This document shows, piece after piece, positions 45,214-53,795 of a stretch of 53,795 nucleotides of DNA; the first letter of the stretch is position 1; every line of letters starts with the position of its first letter. Position numbers and translations under genes: made by a program. Origin of the DNA: UBA2108 sp002713215. Lineage in GTDB: Bacteria > Bacteroidota > Bacteroidia > Flavobacteriales_G > Salibacteraceae. Location: positions 1-53,795 of the forward strand of contig CALAPY010000068.1 of NCBI GenBank assembly GCA_937891015.1. Reading direction: 5' to 3'. The notes beneath the pieces are model-generated. The model had not been told where the DNA came from. It ran no database searches and saw nothing but the letters and a program-made list of their open reading frames with translations.

Positions 45214-45999
45214 TTAGGACTGATGTGTTTCGACAATATTTTCGGGAAGATAAGAAAAGAAGGTGTCTCCACGTAATCCTAATCTTAAGGTCTCCAATGG
45301 AATTACCTCATCCGGGCCAATATTACCTAAATTGGCATTGGCTCCCAAAAGTTTAATAAACCAGACTTGTTGAGGCTTCTTGGGTGCTTCCCACATGATG
45401 TCATCCTTGTCAACAGCGGCGAGTATCTTGTTCACCAAAAGTGTATGTGCCGTTCCATTGGGGCGGTAAATACCCACATTTCCCGATTCACGAGCTTCGG
45501 CAATAACCTTCCACGATCCCGCTTGCAATTCCTTGGTCATCATGGAAATCCACTTGCCCGGACTTATAAATATGCCCTCTTCCTTGCTGCCAACCTCACT
45601 TAGAACCGTAAAATCTTTGGAGAGTCGTTGAATTAATTCACACTTTTTATCGTGTTCAATGCTAATGGAACCATCCGAAACCTCACAGGTTTCAAGTCCA
45701 AGTTCGTTCATTAGCTTGATATAGTCATCAATCTTATCCCTAACCAGAAAGGCTTCAAACAAAGTTCCGCCAACATAGACTTTAAGGTTGGCTTCGTGAT
45801 AGAGCTTTATTTTTTCTTTTAGGCTATTGGTGACGTAAGAAGTGCCAAACCCCAACTTTACAATATCGGTAAGCATGCCACTTTTATCAATGAAGTTCTC
45901 TACTTCTCTTATGCTAAGCCCCTTATCCATCATCATGGTAAGGCCATTATCCCTTGGTTTAGCGGGTCTTTCCGGAATGAAAGGAAGTGTAAAATTCAT
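45214..45999 (-). CDS. comA: Phosphosulfolactate synthase-like protein (ComA)
   Basis: 261 residues with the ComA pattern: DNGLTMMMDKG, VKLGFGTSYV, the KVYVGGTLFE strand, CEVSDGSISI, VLSEVGSKEEG, VIAEARESGNVGIY and LLGANANLGNI. In archaea ComA joins sulfite to phosphoenolpyruvate, giving phosphosulfolactate for coenzyme M. Bacteria without coenzyme M that carry it may use it for sulfolactate or sulfonate production; in Bacteroidota a link to sulfonolipid precursors is conceivable but unproven here. It is 1 base after the TPR gene and 11 before the rhodanese gene. Confidence 0.9.
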   Translation of the reverse strand: MNFTLPFIPERPAKPRDNGLTMMMDKGLSIREVENFIDKSGMLTDIVKLGFGTSYVTNSLKEKIKLYHEANLKVYVGGTLFEAFLVRDKIDDYIKLMNELGLETCEVSDGSISIEHDKKCELIQRLSKDFTVLSEVGSKEEGIFISPGKWISMMTKELQAGSWKVIAEARESGNVGIYRPNGTAHTLLVNKILAAVDKDDIMWEAPKKPQQVWFIKLLGANANLGNIGPDEVIPLETLRLGLRGDTFFSYLPENIVETHQS

Positions 46000-46000
46000 A

Positions 46001-47407
46001 TTAAAATTGTTCGAAAAATTCTTTTATCTCCTGATCGTTTCTAAACGCTTCGCAAAAGTCGTACAATTGATTCAATTGATTGGGAGATTCCATAAAAGCA
46101 TTGTTCCAATGATTAAATGCGCCTATCTTATCTCCTGTCATATACAAATATGCACCAGCCCTGTAATTCAAATCAGCAACCTTACCAGTTAGCGATATTC
46201 CACTTTGAATGACTTCAACAGCCTCTTCCAGTTGTCCGTTGTCCCAAAGCATTGCTGAATAATCGAGAAATACCTCCCAGTTTTCAGGATCCAGCTTAAT
46301 AACCTTTTTAAAGGCACGTTGAGCTTCTTTAAAGAAACCAAGGCCCTGACATACATTTCCGTAAGTGTGTTGCAATCCAGGCCTTTCAGGACAGTATTTC
46401 AATCCTTTCTCACAATATTCGAAAGACTCGTCCAGCTTGTCAACTAAGTAATAGCAATTACTAGCCCCCTCAATTGCGTCAGCATTTTGATCGTCATGTT
46501 TTAATGCCTTGTCATAGTTTTCTATGGCAAGTTCATATTTTTCAAGTTCCTCGTAACACTCACCAATATTGCAATAGGTAGGTGCAGAAGGGCCTTCAAG
46601 CTCAAGGGTAACCTCAAACGCCTCAATAGCTTTGTCAAACTTTTCCAATCGGGCCAGGATACTTCCCTTATTAAACCAACCTGAAGAAAACTCGGCATAG
46701 GAAATTACCGAATACTCGTAGGCATGAAGTGCATTTACCAAACTGTTATTCACCGAGTGCAGGTTGCCCAGGTTGAACCAGGCATGGTGATTATAAGGTT
46801 GTAATTCAAGAAAATCGTTAAAAAAGCCAATGCCCTGGTCAACCAAACCTTCGCCTTCAAATACTATGGCTATCTCATACAACCCCTCGTTACTATTGGG
46901 GTATTTTTCTATGAGCTTCTTTAACCAATATATGCTTTGATTGGGTTTGTCCAGATTCAAACATTCAACAGAAATTTGAATGTAAAGGTGAAAATCTTCA
47001 TCTTGACTCGTTTTGGAAAGCCCCCTTTTATAACACTCCAATGCTTTGAAGGATTGTCCAAAGCGGCTATGTATTTCACCCATAAGAGTTGGGATTTCTG
47101 CATCAAATGGATTGGCTTTTTCCATTTTTTTGAGCATTAAAATCGCCTGACTCGGGTTGTTTTTTTCGCTTAACAATTCGGCTTCTTTCAACGACAATTG
47201 CAGAGCTGCCGGATGCTGATTCTTTGCAAAGTTGAGAGCTTTGGTGGCCTTATCTAGTTTAAGAACAGAAAGATAGTATTCAATCATTCCTTCCCATTCG
47301 GACACATCGAAATAATAATAAGCCGAGTCGCTAAACATGTCTTCCAGCTTCACGAATCGTTCTTCGTTGTTATTATTTCCTAAGGATGGATCGAAATCTT
47401 CTTTCAT
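46001..47407 (-). CDS. TPR-repeat protein
   Basis: 468 residues from the ATG at 47407; a start 27 bases upstream is possible. It contains about eleven tetratricopeptide repeats, recognisable as W-x-x-x-G-x-x-x-x-x-x-x-x-x-A-x-x-x-F patterns such as AWFNLGNLHSVNNSLVNALH and GWFNKGSILARLEKFDKAIE. There is no signal peptide, so it is cytoplasmic and probably a protein-interaction scaffold. It is the first gene of the operon ending in aroE. Confidence 0.9.
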   Translation of the reverse strand: MKEDFDPSLGNNNNEERFVKLEDMFSDSAYYYFDVSEWEGMIEYYLSVLKLDKATKALNFAKNQHPAALQLSLKEAELLSEKNNPSQAILMLKKMEKANPFDAEIPTLMGEIHSRFGQSFKALECYKRGLSKTSQDEDFHLYIQISVECLNLDKPNQSIYWLKKLIEKYPNSNEGLYEIAIVFEGEGLVDQGIGFFNDFLELQPYNHHAWFNLGNLHSVNNSLVNALHAYEYSVISYAEFSSGWFNKGSILARLEKFDKAIEAFEVTLELEGPSAPTYCNIGECYEELEKYELAIENYDKALKHDDQNADAIEGASNCYYLVDKLDESFEYCEKGLKYCPERPGLQHTYGNVCQGLGFFKEAQRAFKKVIKLDPENWEVFLDYSAMLWDNGQLEEAVEVIQSGISLTGKVADLNYRAGAYLYMTGDKIGAFNHWNNAFMESPNQLNQLYDFCEAFRNDQEIKEFFEQF

Positions 47408-47791
47408 ACGAGTGATACCGTACTCTTGAAACAAATGTAAGTGATTTGCTAAGCCAGCTTAATACCCAAAACGGGATTTCTCAAAAAGTAATTAACAGCA
47501 GATTTTTAGATTGAATTCTTTAGATCAATGAATGACCACAGTCCATAAAATTAAATTGAGTAGAATGAGTTGTCACGAAAAGTGGAGTTAATGTATTGGA
47601 TTGATAATCTTTAATTTACCAACATAGAATGAGGGTTTTATTTGAATGATTTTTTTTGGTTCGAATTTCATAATTTGAGTTGGTTGAAGAATTTGTGGCA
47701 TCCAATTACTTTGGTTTTGCAATACTTATTAACGCCTCCAATTGGAGGATTCATTAGAATTATATTTGTTGGCTGTTTTTTAAAAATAAGA
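47408..47791. promoter_or_regulatory. Divergent control region between the TPR operon and glmM
   Basis: A 384-base gene-free stretch. On the plus side TATATTTG at 47761-47768 is a perfect TAnnTTTG box 24 bases before the glmM ATG, with a TTG at 47742-47744 16 bases upstream. A perfect 14-base palindrome CCTCCAATTGGAGG (47735-47748) covers that TTG, so a regulator bound there could block the promoter. I see no clear promoter for the TPR operon in the other half and no RNA gene. Confidence 0.55.
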
Positions 47792-49180
47792 ATGACACTA
47801 ATTAAGTCAATCTCTGGCATTAGAGGTACAATAGGAGGAAGGCCTGGTGAAGGTTTATCCCCATTAGATGTAGTAAAATTCTCATCTGCTTTTGGAACCT
47901 GGGTTTCCCGGAATAGTGATAATCAACGTTTGAAAATCGTAATAGGAAGAGATGCAAGAATTTCTGGTTCTTTGGTTAGCGGTTTGGTGAGTGCCTCACT
48001 TCAAAGCCTTGGGATTGATGTAATCGATTTAGGCCTTACGACCACCCCTACGGTAGAAGTTGCTGTGGTTGAGGAAGTAGCCGATGCGGGTATAATTCTT
48101 ACCGCAAGTCACAATCCCAAGCAATGGAACGCACTTAAGCTTTTAAACGCAAAGGGAGAGTTTATTGATGCAACAGACGGTGCTGAGGTGCTAAGCATTG
48201 CGGATGCTGAGGATTTTGAATTTGCTACGGTAAATCAATTGGGCAAGTACCTTCAAAACGACACCTATTTACACAAGCACATTCAAATGGTGGTTAATCT
48301 ACCATTGGTTGATGTTGAAGCTATTCGTTCACGAAAATTTAAAGTGGTTGTTGACGCAGTAAACTCCACCGGTGGAATTTATATTCCGGCACTATTACGT
48401 GATTTAGGAGTGGAAGAGGTTATCCAATTGCATTGTCAGCCTACAGGAGAATTTGCACATAACCCTGAGCCTATTCCTGAAAACCTTACCGAAATATCGG
48501 CGGCAGTAAAGAAGTATAATGCGCATTTGGGAATTGTTGTAGATCCTGATGTGGATCGTCTGGCTTTGGTTAATGAAGACGGAGAAATGTTTGGAGAAGA
48601 GTATACCCTGGTAGCTGTTGCAGATTACGTACTTTCCCATACTCCGGGAAATACGGTATCTAATTTATCTTCTACCAGAGCGTTAAGAGACATTACTGAA
48701 AAGTATAATAGGTCTTATTCGGCTTCAGCAGTAGGAGAAGTGAATGTGGTTGCTGAGATGAAGGAGATCAAAGCCGTTATTGGTGGAGAGGGTAATGGAG
48801 GAATCATATACCCGGAATTGCACTACGGTAGAGATGCACTGGTTGGGATTGCTTTGTTCCTGACACATTTGGCTAAATCGAAAAAAACCATGTCCATTCT
48901 TAAGGCTACCTATCCTCACTATCACATTTCGAAAAACAAGATCGAGCTTACTCCGGATATTGATGTAGACAAGGTATTGTCGGATGTGAAATCGAAATAC
49001 AAAAATTATCCAATTAATACAATAGACGGTGTTAAGATTGAATTTGATAACGAATGGGTTCATTTAAGAAAATCAAACACCGAACCTATTATTAGAATAT
49101 ATACCGAAAGTGATAGTATTAGTACAGCCAATAACCTGGCCAATAAGATAATTAGCGATATTAAAGAAATCATAAAATAG
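47792..49180 (+). CDS. glmM: Phosphoglucosamine mutase
   Basis: Converts glucosamine-6-phosphate to glucosamine-1-phosphate for UDP-GlcNAc, peptidoglycan and LPS. 462 residues from the ATG at 47792, which starts the family opening MTLIKSISGIRGTIGG; longer in-frame starts lie upstream of the promoter. The active serine is Ser106 in LTASHNPK, the magnesium loop is DPDVDRLAL, the sugar loop is GGEGNGGIIYP with GRDAL, and the phosphate loop near the end is RKSNTEPIIRIY. The Bacteroidota lineage includes phosphomannomutase-like relatives, so sugar specificity is not certain. It is 3 bases upstream of the desulfurase gene. Confidence 0.9.
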   Translation: MTLIKSISGIRGTIGGRPGEGLSPLDVVKFSSAFGTWVSRNSDNQRLKIVIGRDARISGSLVSGLVSASLQSLGIDVIDLGLTTTPTVEVAVVEEVADAGIILTASHNPKQWNALKLLNAKGEFIDATDGAEVLSIADAEDFEFATVNQLGKYLQNDTYLHKHIQMVVNLPLVDVEAIRSRKFKVVVDAVNSTGGIYIPALLRDLGVEEVIQLHCQPTGEFAHNPEPIPENLTEISAAVKKYNAHLGIVVDPDVDRLALVNEDGEMFGEEYTLVAVADYVLSHTPGNTVSNLSSTRALRDITEKYNRSYSASAVGEVNVVAEMKEIKAVIGGEGNGGIIYPELHYGRDALVGIALFLTHLAKSKKTMSILKATYPHYHISKNKIELTPDIDVDKVLSDVKSKYKNYPINTIDGVKIEFDNEWVHLRKSNTEPIIRIYTESDSISTANNLANKIISDIKEIIK

Positions 49181-49183
49181 AAC

Positions 49184-50314
49184 ATGAGAGCTTATCTAGA
49201 CAACGCCGCCACCACGCCGCTAGACCCTCAAGTTGTAGAAGAAATGGTTCCGGTAATGCAAGATGCTTATGGAAACCCTTCATCGGCGCATGCATTTGGA
49301 AGAGAGGTTAAAGCCAAAATTGAACGCTCCAGGAGATCGATAGCAAAATGGTTAAATGTTTCTCCTTCGGAAATAATATTTACCAGTGGAGGTACAGAAG
49401 CCGATAACATGGCTATTCGCTGTTCGTTTGATTCCCTGGACATCGAACACGCTATAACTACAGACATTGAACATCATGCTACTTTAGATACACTGGAGGA
49501 TGTATGCGAAAAGAAGGGGATTAAACTAAGCAAAGTCCGGTTAGATGACAAGGGTTACGTCGATATGGATCATTTGGAAAAACTATTAGCTTCCAATGGA
49601 CGTTCCTTTGTGTCGATTATGCATGCCAATAACGAAATTGGTAATATGGTTGACTTGGAATTTGTAGGGGATTTGTGCAAGAAATATGACGCCATTTTGC
49701 TTTCGGATACGGTGCAAACCATGGCCCATTTTCCATTCGATTTTAGTAAACTGAAGGTGCACTTCGCTACTTGTTCGGCCCATAAGTTTCATGGTCCTAA
49801 GGGAGCTGGGTTCCTTTATATGAACAAGAATTTGAAAGTACCTTCTTTAATGACCGGAGGTGGTCAGGAAAGAGGAATGCGACCAGGTACTGAAAATGTT
49901 TACGGCATTGTTGGATTGGCAAAGGCACTTGATGTAGCCTGTGAACATGTCAACGAACACATGGAGCATGTTAAGGGGTTAAAGTACTACATGATGGATG
50001 CTTTGGAAGCCAGAATTCCAGGTGTTATGTTCAACGGTGACCCCAGAGGCAATTCACTCTATACGGTACTTAACGTCAGTTTACCACCCAATGAAAAATC
50101 GGGAATGTTGTTGTTCAATTTAGATATAATGGGAATTGCCTGTAGTGGGGGAAGTGCCTGCTCAAGTGGAGCATCCATTGGATCACATGTATTGAGCGGA
50201 ATCAATGCTGACGTTAACCGACAATCGGTTCGTTTTTCATTTTCCCGCTTTACCACCAGGGAAGAAATTGATTTTACTCTAGACAAATTAGAGGAGTTTT
50301 ATAAAGAACACTAG
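49184..50314 (+). CDS. Cysteine desulfurase (IscS/NifS family)
   Basis: PLP enzyme taking sulfur from cysteine for Fe-S clusters and thio-modifications. 376 residues. Opening YLDNAATTPLDPQV, the FTSGGTEADNMAI loop, the PLP-lysine segment CSAHKFHGPKG and the active-site cysteine loop SGGSACSSGA near residue 324 are all present. It sits between glmM and a glycosyltransferase gene with tiny gaps, in one operon. The ACSSG loop is the short group II-free type of IscS/NifS; the exact pathway is not evident. Confidence 0.93.
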   Translation: MRAYLDNAATTPLDPQVVEEMVPVMQDAYGNPSSAHAFGREVKAKIERSRRSIAKWLNVSPSEIIFTSGGTEADNMAIRCSFDSLDIEHAITTDIEHHATLDTLEDVCEKKGIKLSKVRLDDKGYVDMDHLEKLLASNGRSFVSIMHANNEIGNMVDLEFVGDLCKKYDAILLSDTVQTMAHFPFDFSKLKVHFATCSAHKFHGPKGAGFLYMNKNLKVPSLMTGGGQERGMRPGTENVYGIVGLAKALDVACEHVNEHMEHVKGLKYYMMDALEARIPGVMFNGDPRGNSLYTVLNVSLPPNEKSGMLLFNLDIMGIACSGGSACSSGASIGSHVLSGINADVNRQSVRFSFSRFTTREEIDFTLDKLEEFYKEH

Positions 50315-50332
50315 AATGCAGATCTTCAGCTA

Positions 50333-51850
50333 ATGTTTGAGTTTGTTCGAAAATACAAAGCTGAAAAACCGCTGTTCCTTCTACTTGTAGTTGCGTTAAT
50401 CCCGCGAATAATTTCTATTTTGTTTTCGAAAGGGTATGGTATGCACGACGACCATTACCTAATTGTTGAAGCAGCACAAAGCTGGGTAGATGGATACGAT
50501 TACAATTCGTGGTTACCCAAAAACAGGCCCAACTCCGATCCCACCGGTCATTCCTGGTTTTACGTTGGTCTGCATTATTACTTTTTTCTTTTTCTTGACC
50601 TTATAAACCTTGGTGAGCCAGGTACCAAAATGTTTATCGTGCGGTTGTTGCATGGGTTTTATTCATTGCTGGCACTGCCACCGCTATACTATATCGGAAA
50701 GCAGATTAGCAATAAGGATTTAGCATTTAAAGCGGTATTGGTTTATGGTTTGTTGTGGTTTTTACCCATTCTAAGTGTTAGAAATTTAGTGGAACTTGTT
50801 AGTGTTCCTCCCTTGTTGTGGGCGACCTGGCTGCTCGTAAAAAACGATAATCAAAAGATCAAAAATGTAGTCCTGGCTGGATTACTTATGGGAGTTGCAA
50901 TGAGCATTCGCCTTCATATGAGTTTGTTTATAGGTGGAATTGGATTGGTGTTGTTGTTTAAAAAGAGGCTGGTACATGCGATTGTATTTGGTATTAGTGT
51001 GGTTGTTTCTCTTTTTGTTACTCAAATCGGCGATATAATACTATGGGGACGACCATTTGCCGAGATTGGAGAATACATTGCCTATAACCTGGCCAATAAA
51101 ACAAGTTATTTTAATGCGCCCTGGTACCAATATTTCGGGACTATCGTTGGCCTGCTGCTTCCTCCGTTAAGCCTGGTATGGTTAATCGGCTACCTGGGAT
51201 CATGGAAGAAATATGCCCTGCTGTTTTGGCCTTCCTTTATCTTTTTTGCCTTTCACTGCTATTTCCCCAACAAGCAGGAACGGTTCATTCTGCCGGTATT
51301 TCCATTTCTTGTTTTATTGGGTACCATTGGTTGGTATCGATTTATTGAAAAGAAAAACAGTGATGGTTGGAGAAAAACGAATACCTGGTTTTACCGAATA
51401 TTCTGGGGGTTGAATATCCTTTTATTATTGGTTGTATCTCCATCATACAGTAAAAAAAGCAGGGTAGAAAGCATGGAGTTTTTTGCTACTCAACCCAATT
51501 ACCAGGGAGTAATTGTTGAGTACTCCATGGAGTATGATGTTCCTATGCTTCCCAGGTTTTACGCCCAGGCATGGAATACAATATTCTATTTATCAAAAGA
51601 TCCGGAGTATACCAACAAACAAATTGAAAAGTTTAATAAACGTACCCAAGAAACCAGGCCCAATCACGTTTTATTTTTCGAGGATACCGATCTGGCCAAT
51701 AGGGAAGAGCAGTTTAAAAAAACGTTTAATTGTGAGCTTGAATACCTGACTCGAAGAGAACCCAGTTATTTGGATGCCCTTTTACACAAATTGAATCCAA
51801 ATAACAGCAATGAGACTGCACTTATTTATCTAATAAAATACAACCAATGA
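50333..51850 (+). CDS. Multi-pass membrane glycosyltransferase (GT22/ALG9-like)
   Basis: 505 residues with about nine hydrophobic segments. The first loop has GMHDDHYLIVEAAQSW, with the acidic DD pair of GT-C enzymes. Farther on is FPNKQERFILPVFPF, resembling the HKEFRF-type motif of GT22 mannosyltransferases. It should use a polyprenyl-linked sugar at the periplasmic face; the acceptor is unknown. The stop overlaps the MBL gene start by 4 bases. Confidence 0.8.
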   Translation: MFEFVRKYKAEKPLFLLLVVALIPRIISILFSKGYGMHDDHYLIVEAAQSWVDGYDYNSWLPKNRPNSDPTGHSWFYVGLHYYFFLFLDLINLGEPGTKMFIVRLLHGFYSLLALPPLYYIGKQISNKDLAFKAVLVYGLLWFLPILSVRNLVELVSVPPLLWATWLLVKNDNQKIKNVVLAGLLMGVAMSIRLHMSLFIGGIGLVLLFKKRLVHAIVFGISVVVSLFVTQIGDIILWGRPFAEIGEYIAYNLANKTSYFNAPWYQYFGTIVGLLLPPLSLVWLIGYLGSWKKYALLFWPSFIFFAFHCYFPNKQERFILPVFPFLVLLGTIGWYRFIEKKNSDGWRKTNTWFYRIFWGLNILLLLVVSPSYSKKSRVESMEFFATQPNYQGVIVEYSMEYDVPMLPRFYAQAWNTIFYLSKDPEYTNKQIEKFNKRTQETRPNHVLFFEDTDLANREEQFKKTFNCELEYLTRREPSYLDALLHKLNPNNSNETALIYLIKYNQ

Positions 51851-52611
51851 GAGTAGTTTTTTTAGGAACAGGTACTTCGCAAGGTATTCCGGTTATTGGA
51901 AATGATCATCCGGTTTGCCATTCTACCGACACCAGGGACAAGAGATTAAGGACTTCAGTTTACCTGGAGACTGATGAATTGAACCTGGTGATAGACACCG
52001 GCCCCGATTTCAGGCAGCAAATGCTAAGTAATAATATTCAACGGGTTGATGCTGTACTATATACTCATGAGCATAGCGATCACGTTGCAGGTTTTGATGA
52101 TATCCGTCCTTTTAATTTCAAGCAAAAGACCGATATGCCTATGTATGGGGATATTCGAGTATGTAATGCGTTGAGAAGGAGTTTTCCCTATGCATTTGAA
52201 ACAGAGAATAAATATCCTGGGGCTCCGGGAGCTATTTTGAATGAAATTGAAAATAAGCCGTTTAGCATTGGTGGACTTGAGGTACTTCCCATTGAAGTGA
52301 TGCACATGAATTTGCCGGTATTAGGATATCGAATTAAGGATTTTACATATATCACTGATGCGAAGTCTATTGCAGATCAGGAATTAGAAAAAATAAAAGG
52401 CTCTAAGGTTTTGGTTTTGAATGCCCTTCGCAAAGAGATACATTATTCCCATTTCAATTTAGAAGAGGCACTGAAAATCGTCGAGAAAACCAAACCAGAG
52501 CGCGCATATTTTGTTCACATTAGTCATCTCCTTGGATTTCACAAAGAAGTTTCTAGGGAATTGCCAGAAAACGTTTTTCTTGCCTACGATGGGCTTAATA
52601 TAAATGTATGA
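51847..52611 (+). CDS. MBL-fold metallo-hydrolase (PhnP-like)
   Basis: 254 residues. The opening FLGTGTSQGIPVIG and metal site THEHSDHVAGFDDIRPF are those of the PhnP/RNase Z-like group, with His-x-His-x-Asp-His intact and further metal ligands in YITDAKSI and HISHLLGFH. PhnP is a cyclic-phosphate phosphodiesterase; other members differ, so the substrate is not set. Cytoplasmic. It overlaps the upstream gene by 4 bases and the downstream ATG at 52608 by 4. Confidence 0.9.
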   Translation: MRVVFLGTGTSQGIPVIGNDHPVCHSTDTRDKRLRTSVYLETDELNLVIDTGPDFRQQMLSNNIQRVDAVLYTHEHSDHVAGFDDIRPFNFKQKTDMPMYGDIRVCNALRRSFPYAFETENKYPGAPGAILNEIENKPFSIGGLEVLPIEVMHMNLPVLGYRIKDFTYITDAKSIADQELEKIKGSKVLVLNALRKEIHYSHFNLEEALKIVEKTKPERAYFVHISHLLGFHKEVSRELPENVFLAYDGLNINV

Positions 52612-52613
52612 TT

Positions 52614-53795
52614 ATGAAGAGGTTGGTAGTATTTTTTTGGTTATTAAGTTTTGGAATAAGCCTTACGGGTCAGCAGCATGATTTTGGAAATGTAAATGAA
52701 CTTACGGTTAAAAAGGACACCATTACGTACACACTTACAGGCTCAATCACAACATCTTATTGGCTGTACTTTAAACTTACTGAACAGAAACCTTACGCCG
52801 GAGTATCGTTGCTTTTGGATTCGATTAAAACCGGAACGGGAACAGATCTGAAAATAAAAATACCGGTAGAATTTGCACCCAAACAAAACCTGGAATACAA
52901 AGGGTTGTTAACGGTTGAAAACCAGAACAGCGTTTTGGGGGTTGTTTCAATCTCAGGGCAGGGAATATTCTCAAATAGCTACTATGCTTCCACAAGGAAT
53001 AAAACAGCTGAGGTTTTAAAAGCGGCTCTAAAATCGAAAACAGGACAAGGGTATGTTAGTTTAGGTTATAAAAATGCTCGTATCGAAATGTTCAGTAAGA
53101 TTGACAATTGGAAAATTAATGGAAGAGGAAGTAGTGTAAATAAGGTTGAGTGCATTTATACCGGTAGATCGATAATAAACTATCCTTTTAATACATCTGA
53201 CCTGGTAAAATCACCTTGGAATTTTAATACTGAACATACGTTTCCTCAAAGTAAATTTGGCTCTTCCAATCCTATGCAATCCGATCTTCATCATTTATTT
53301 CCTTCCGATGCCAATGAAAATGGTAAAAGAGGAAGTCTTCCATTTGGTATTGGAAGCGGAAAATATGAGCCACGAAATGAACAGAAAGGTTCAACAGCGA
53401 GGGCAATGAGTTATTTTGTTCTCAGGTACCAGGATTATGGATCGTTTTATTCCGGACAGGAAAGTGTTTTAAGACAATGGATGAAAACATATCCACCATC
53501 TCAAATAGATATTAAGAGAAACAATGATATTTATGCCCTTCAAAGGAACCGAAACCCCTTTGTAGATTATCCACAGTTTCTGGATCGAATTTCCTCGATT
53601 TCCGGGACGGCCGTTGATGAAAAAATTACGTCCTTGCAAATGAGTAGGTCGTTGAGGCACCAAAGTGGTGATACGGCAAAAGAATTTGGTGTGTACCGAT
53701 GGAAACATATTCTTTACAACTCAGGAAATCAGAGTATTACAGTTGATGCTATTTTTTCGGCACATGATAATATGAATTGGCAGGCTAGCATTAAT
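52614..53795 (+). CDS. Secreted endonuclease I family nuclease, cut by the right edge
   Basis: The frame is open to the window edge (394 codons seen). The ATG at 52614 opens the signal peptide MKRLVVFFWLLSFGISLTGQ; an ATG at 52608 is also possible. Residues ~25-120 form a beta-rich domain that may be an Ig-like fold. Endonuclease I motifs follow: EHTFPQS (about residue 206), SDLHHLFPSD and KRGSLPFG, with the His and Asn/Arg residues of the beta-beta-alpha metal fold. It degrades DNA or RNA outside the cell, probably for nutrients. Full-length relatives often end in a T9SS domain, which would lie beyond the edge. Confidence 0.85.
   Translation, partial: MKRLVVFFWLLSFGISLTGQQHDFGNVNELTVKKDTITYTLTGSITTSYWLYFKLTEQKPYAGVSLLLDSIKTGTGTDLKIKIPVEFAPKQNLEYKGLLTVENQNSVLGVVSISGQGIFSNSYYASTRNKTAEVLKAALKSKTGQGYVSLGYKNARIEMFSKIDNWKINGRGSSVNKVECIYTGRSIINYPFNTSDLVKSPWNFNTEHTFPQSKFGSSNPMQSDLHHLFPSDANENGKRGSLPFGIGSGKYEPRNEQKGSTARAMSYFVLRYQDYGSFYSGQESVLRQWMKTYPPSQIDIKRNNDIYALQRNRNPFVDYPQFLDRISSISGTAVDEKITSLQMSRSLRHQSGDTAKEFGVYRWKHILYNSGNQSITVDAIFSAHDNMNWQASIN

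Overview
The window reads as a Bacteroidota chromosome segment, most likely Flavobacteriales-like. The evidence is several type IX secretion (T9SS) C-terminal sorting domains, TAnnTTTG-type -7 promoter boxes, the gene order parA-parB-DUF5683-dapB-lepB-wbqC, monomeric isocitrate dehydrogenase, DUF6702, and a BlaR1-TonB fusion. No rRNA, tRNA, CRISPR array, transposase or integrase gene was recognised.

1-2757: a copper P-type ATPase (cut by the left edge) preceded on the same strand by a regulator that fuses a metal-binding HMA-like domain to an AraC helix-turn-helix.

2804-10688: the most unusual region. Five complete attC-like sites (A-E) and one half site (F) divide the DNA into five cassettes whose genes lie on the minus strand, except for one secreted FG-GAP/T9SS protein on the plus strand. 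The right end of each site is the reverse complement of the left end of the NEXT site (9-10 of 10 bases at five successive junctions), while within-site matches are mostly poor. This is the signature of integron cassettes inserted one by one. No integrase is in the window, so it looks like a cassette array without a nearby integrase. The cargo is almost all secreted or membrane proteins: a MORN-repeat/cytochrome c fusion, a lipoprotein, a PH-like membrane protein, a DUF4386 protein, and a badly decayed secreted hydrolase.

10900-16215: a conserved housekeeping operon on the minus strand for chromosome partitioning (parA, parB), lysine/peptidoglycan precursor synthesis (dapB), signal peptidase I and WbqC. 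16400-29453: mixed core genes, including an FMN reductase, an M1 peptidase, a PhnA-type zinc ribbon, a membrane glycosyltransferase, a T9SS protein, isocitrate dehydrogenase, a BlaI/BlaR1 regulatory pair and a DsbA-like protein. Two REP-like elements with a covarying hairpin lie at 21961 and 24631.

29557-38900: a tandemly duplicated two-gene module. Each copy has a 164-residue T9SS protein followed by a very large repeat protein (1963 and 768 residues) ending in an S74 self-cleaving chaperone domain, as in phage tail fibres.

39028-53795: cyclophilin, YceI, a beta-ketoacyl-ACP synthase, a Tat-exported intradiol dioxygenase with a T9SS tail, DUF2461, and then a minus-strand operon TPR-comA-rhodanese-DUF368-aroE. 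It is followed by a plus-strand run glmM-cysteine desulfurase-glycosyltransferase-MBL hydrolase-endonuclease I, the last cut by the right edge.
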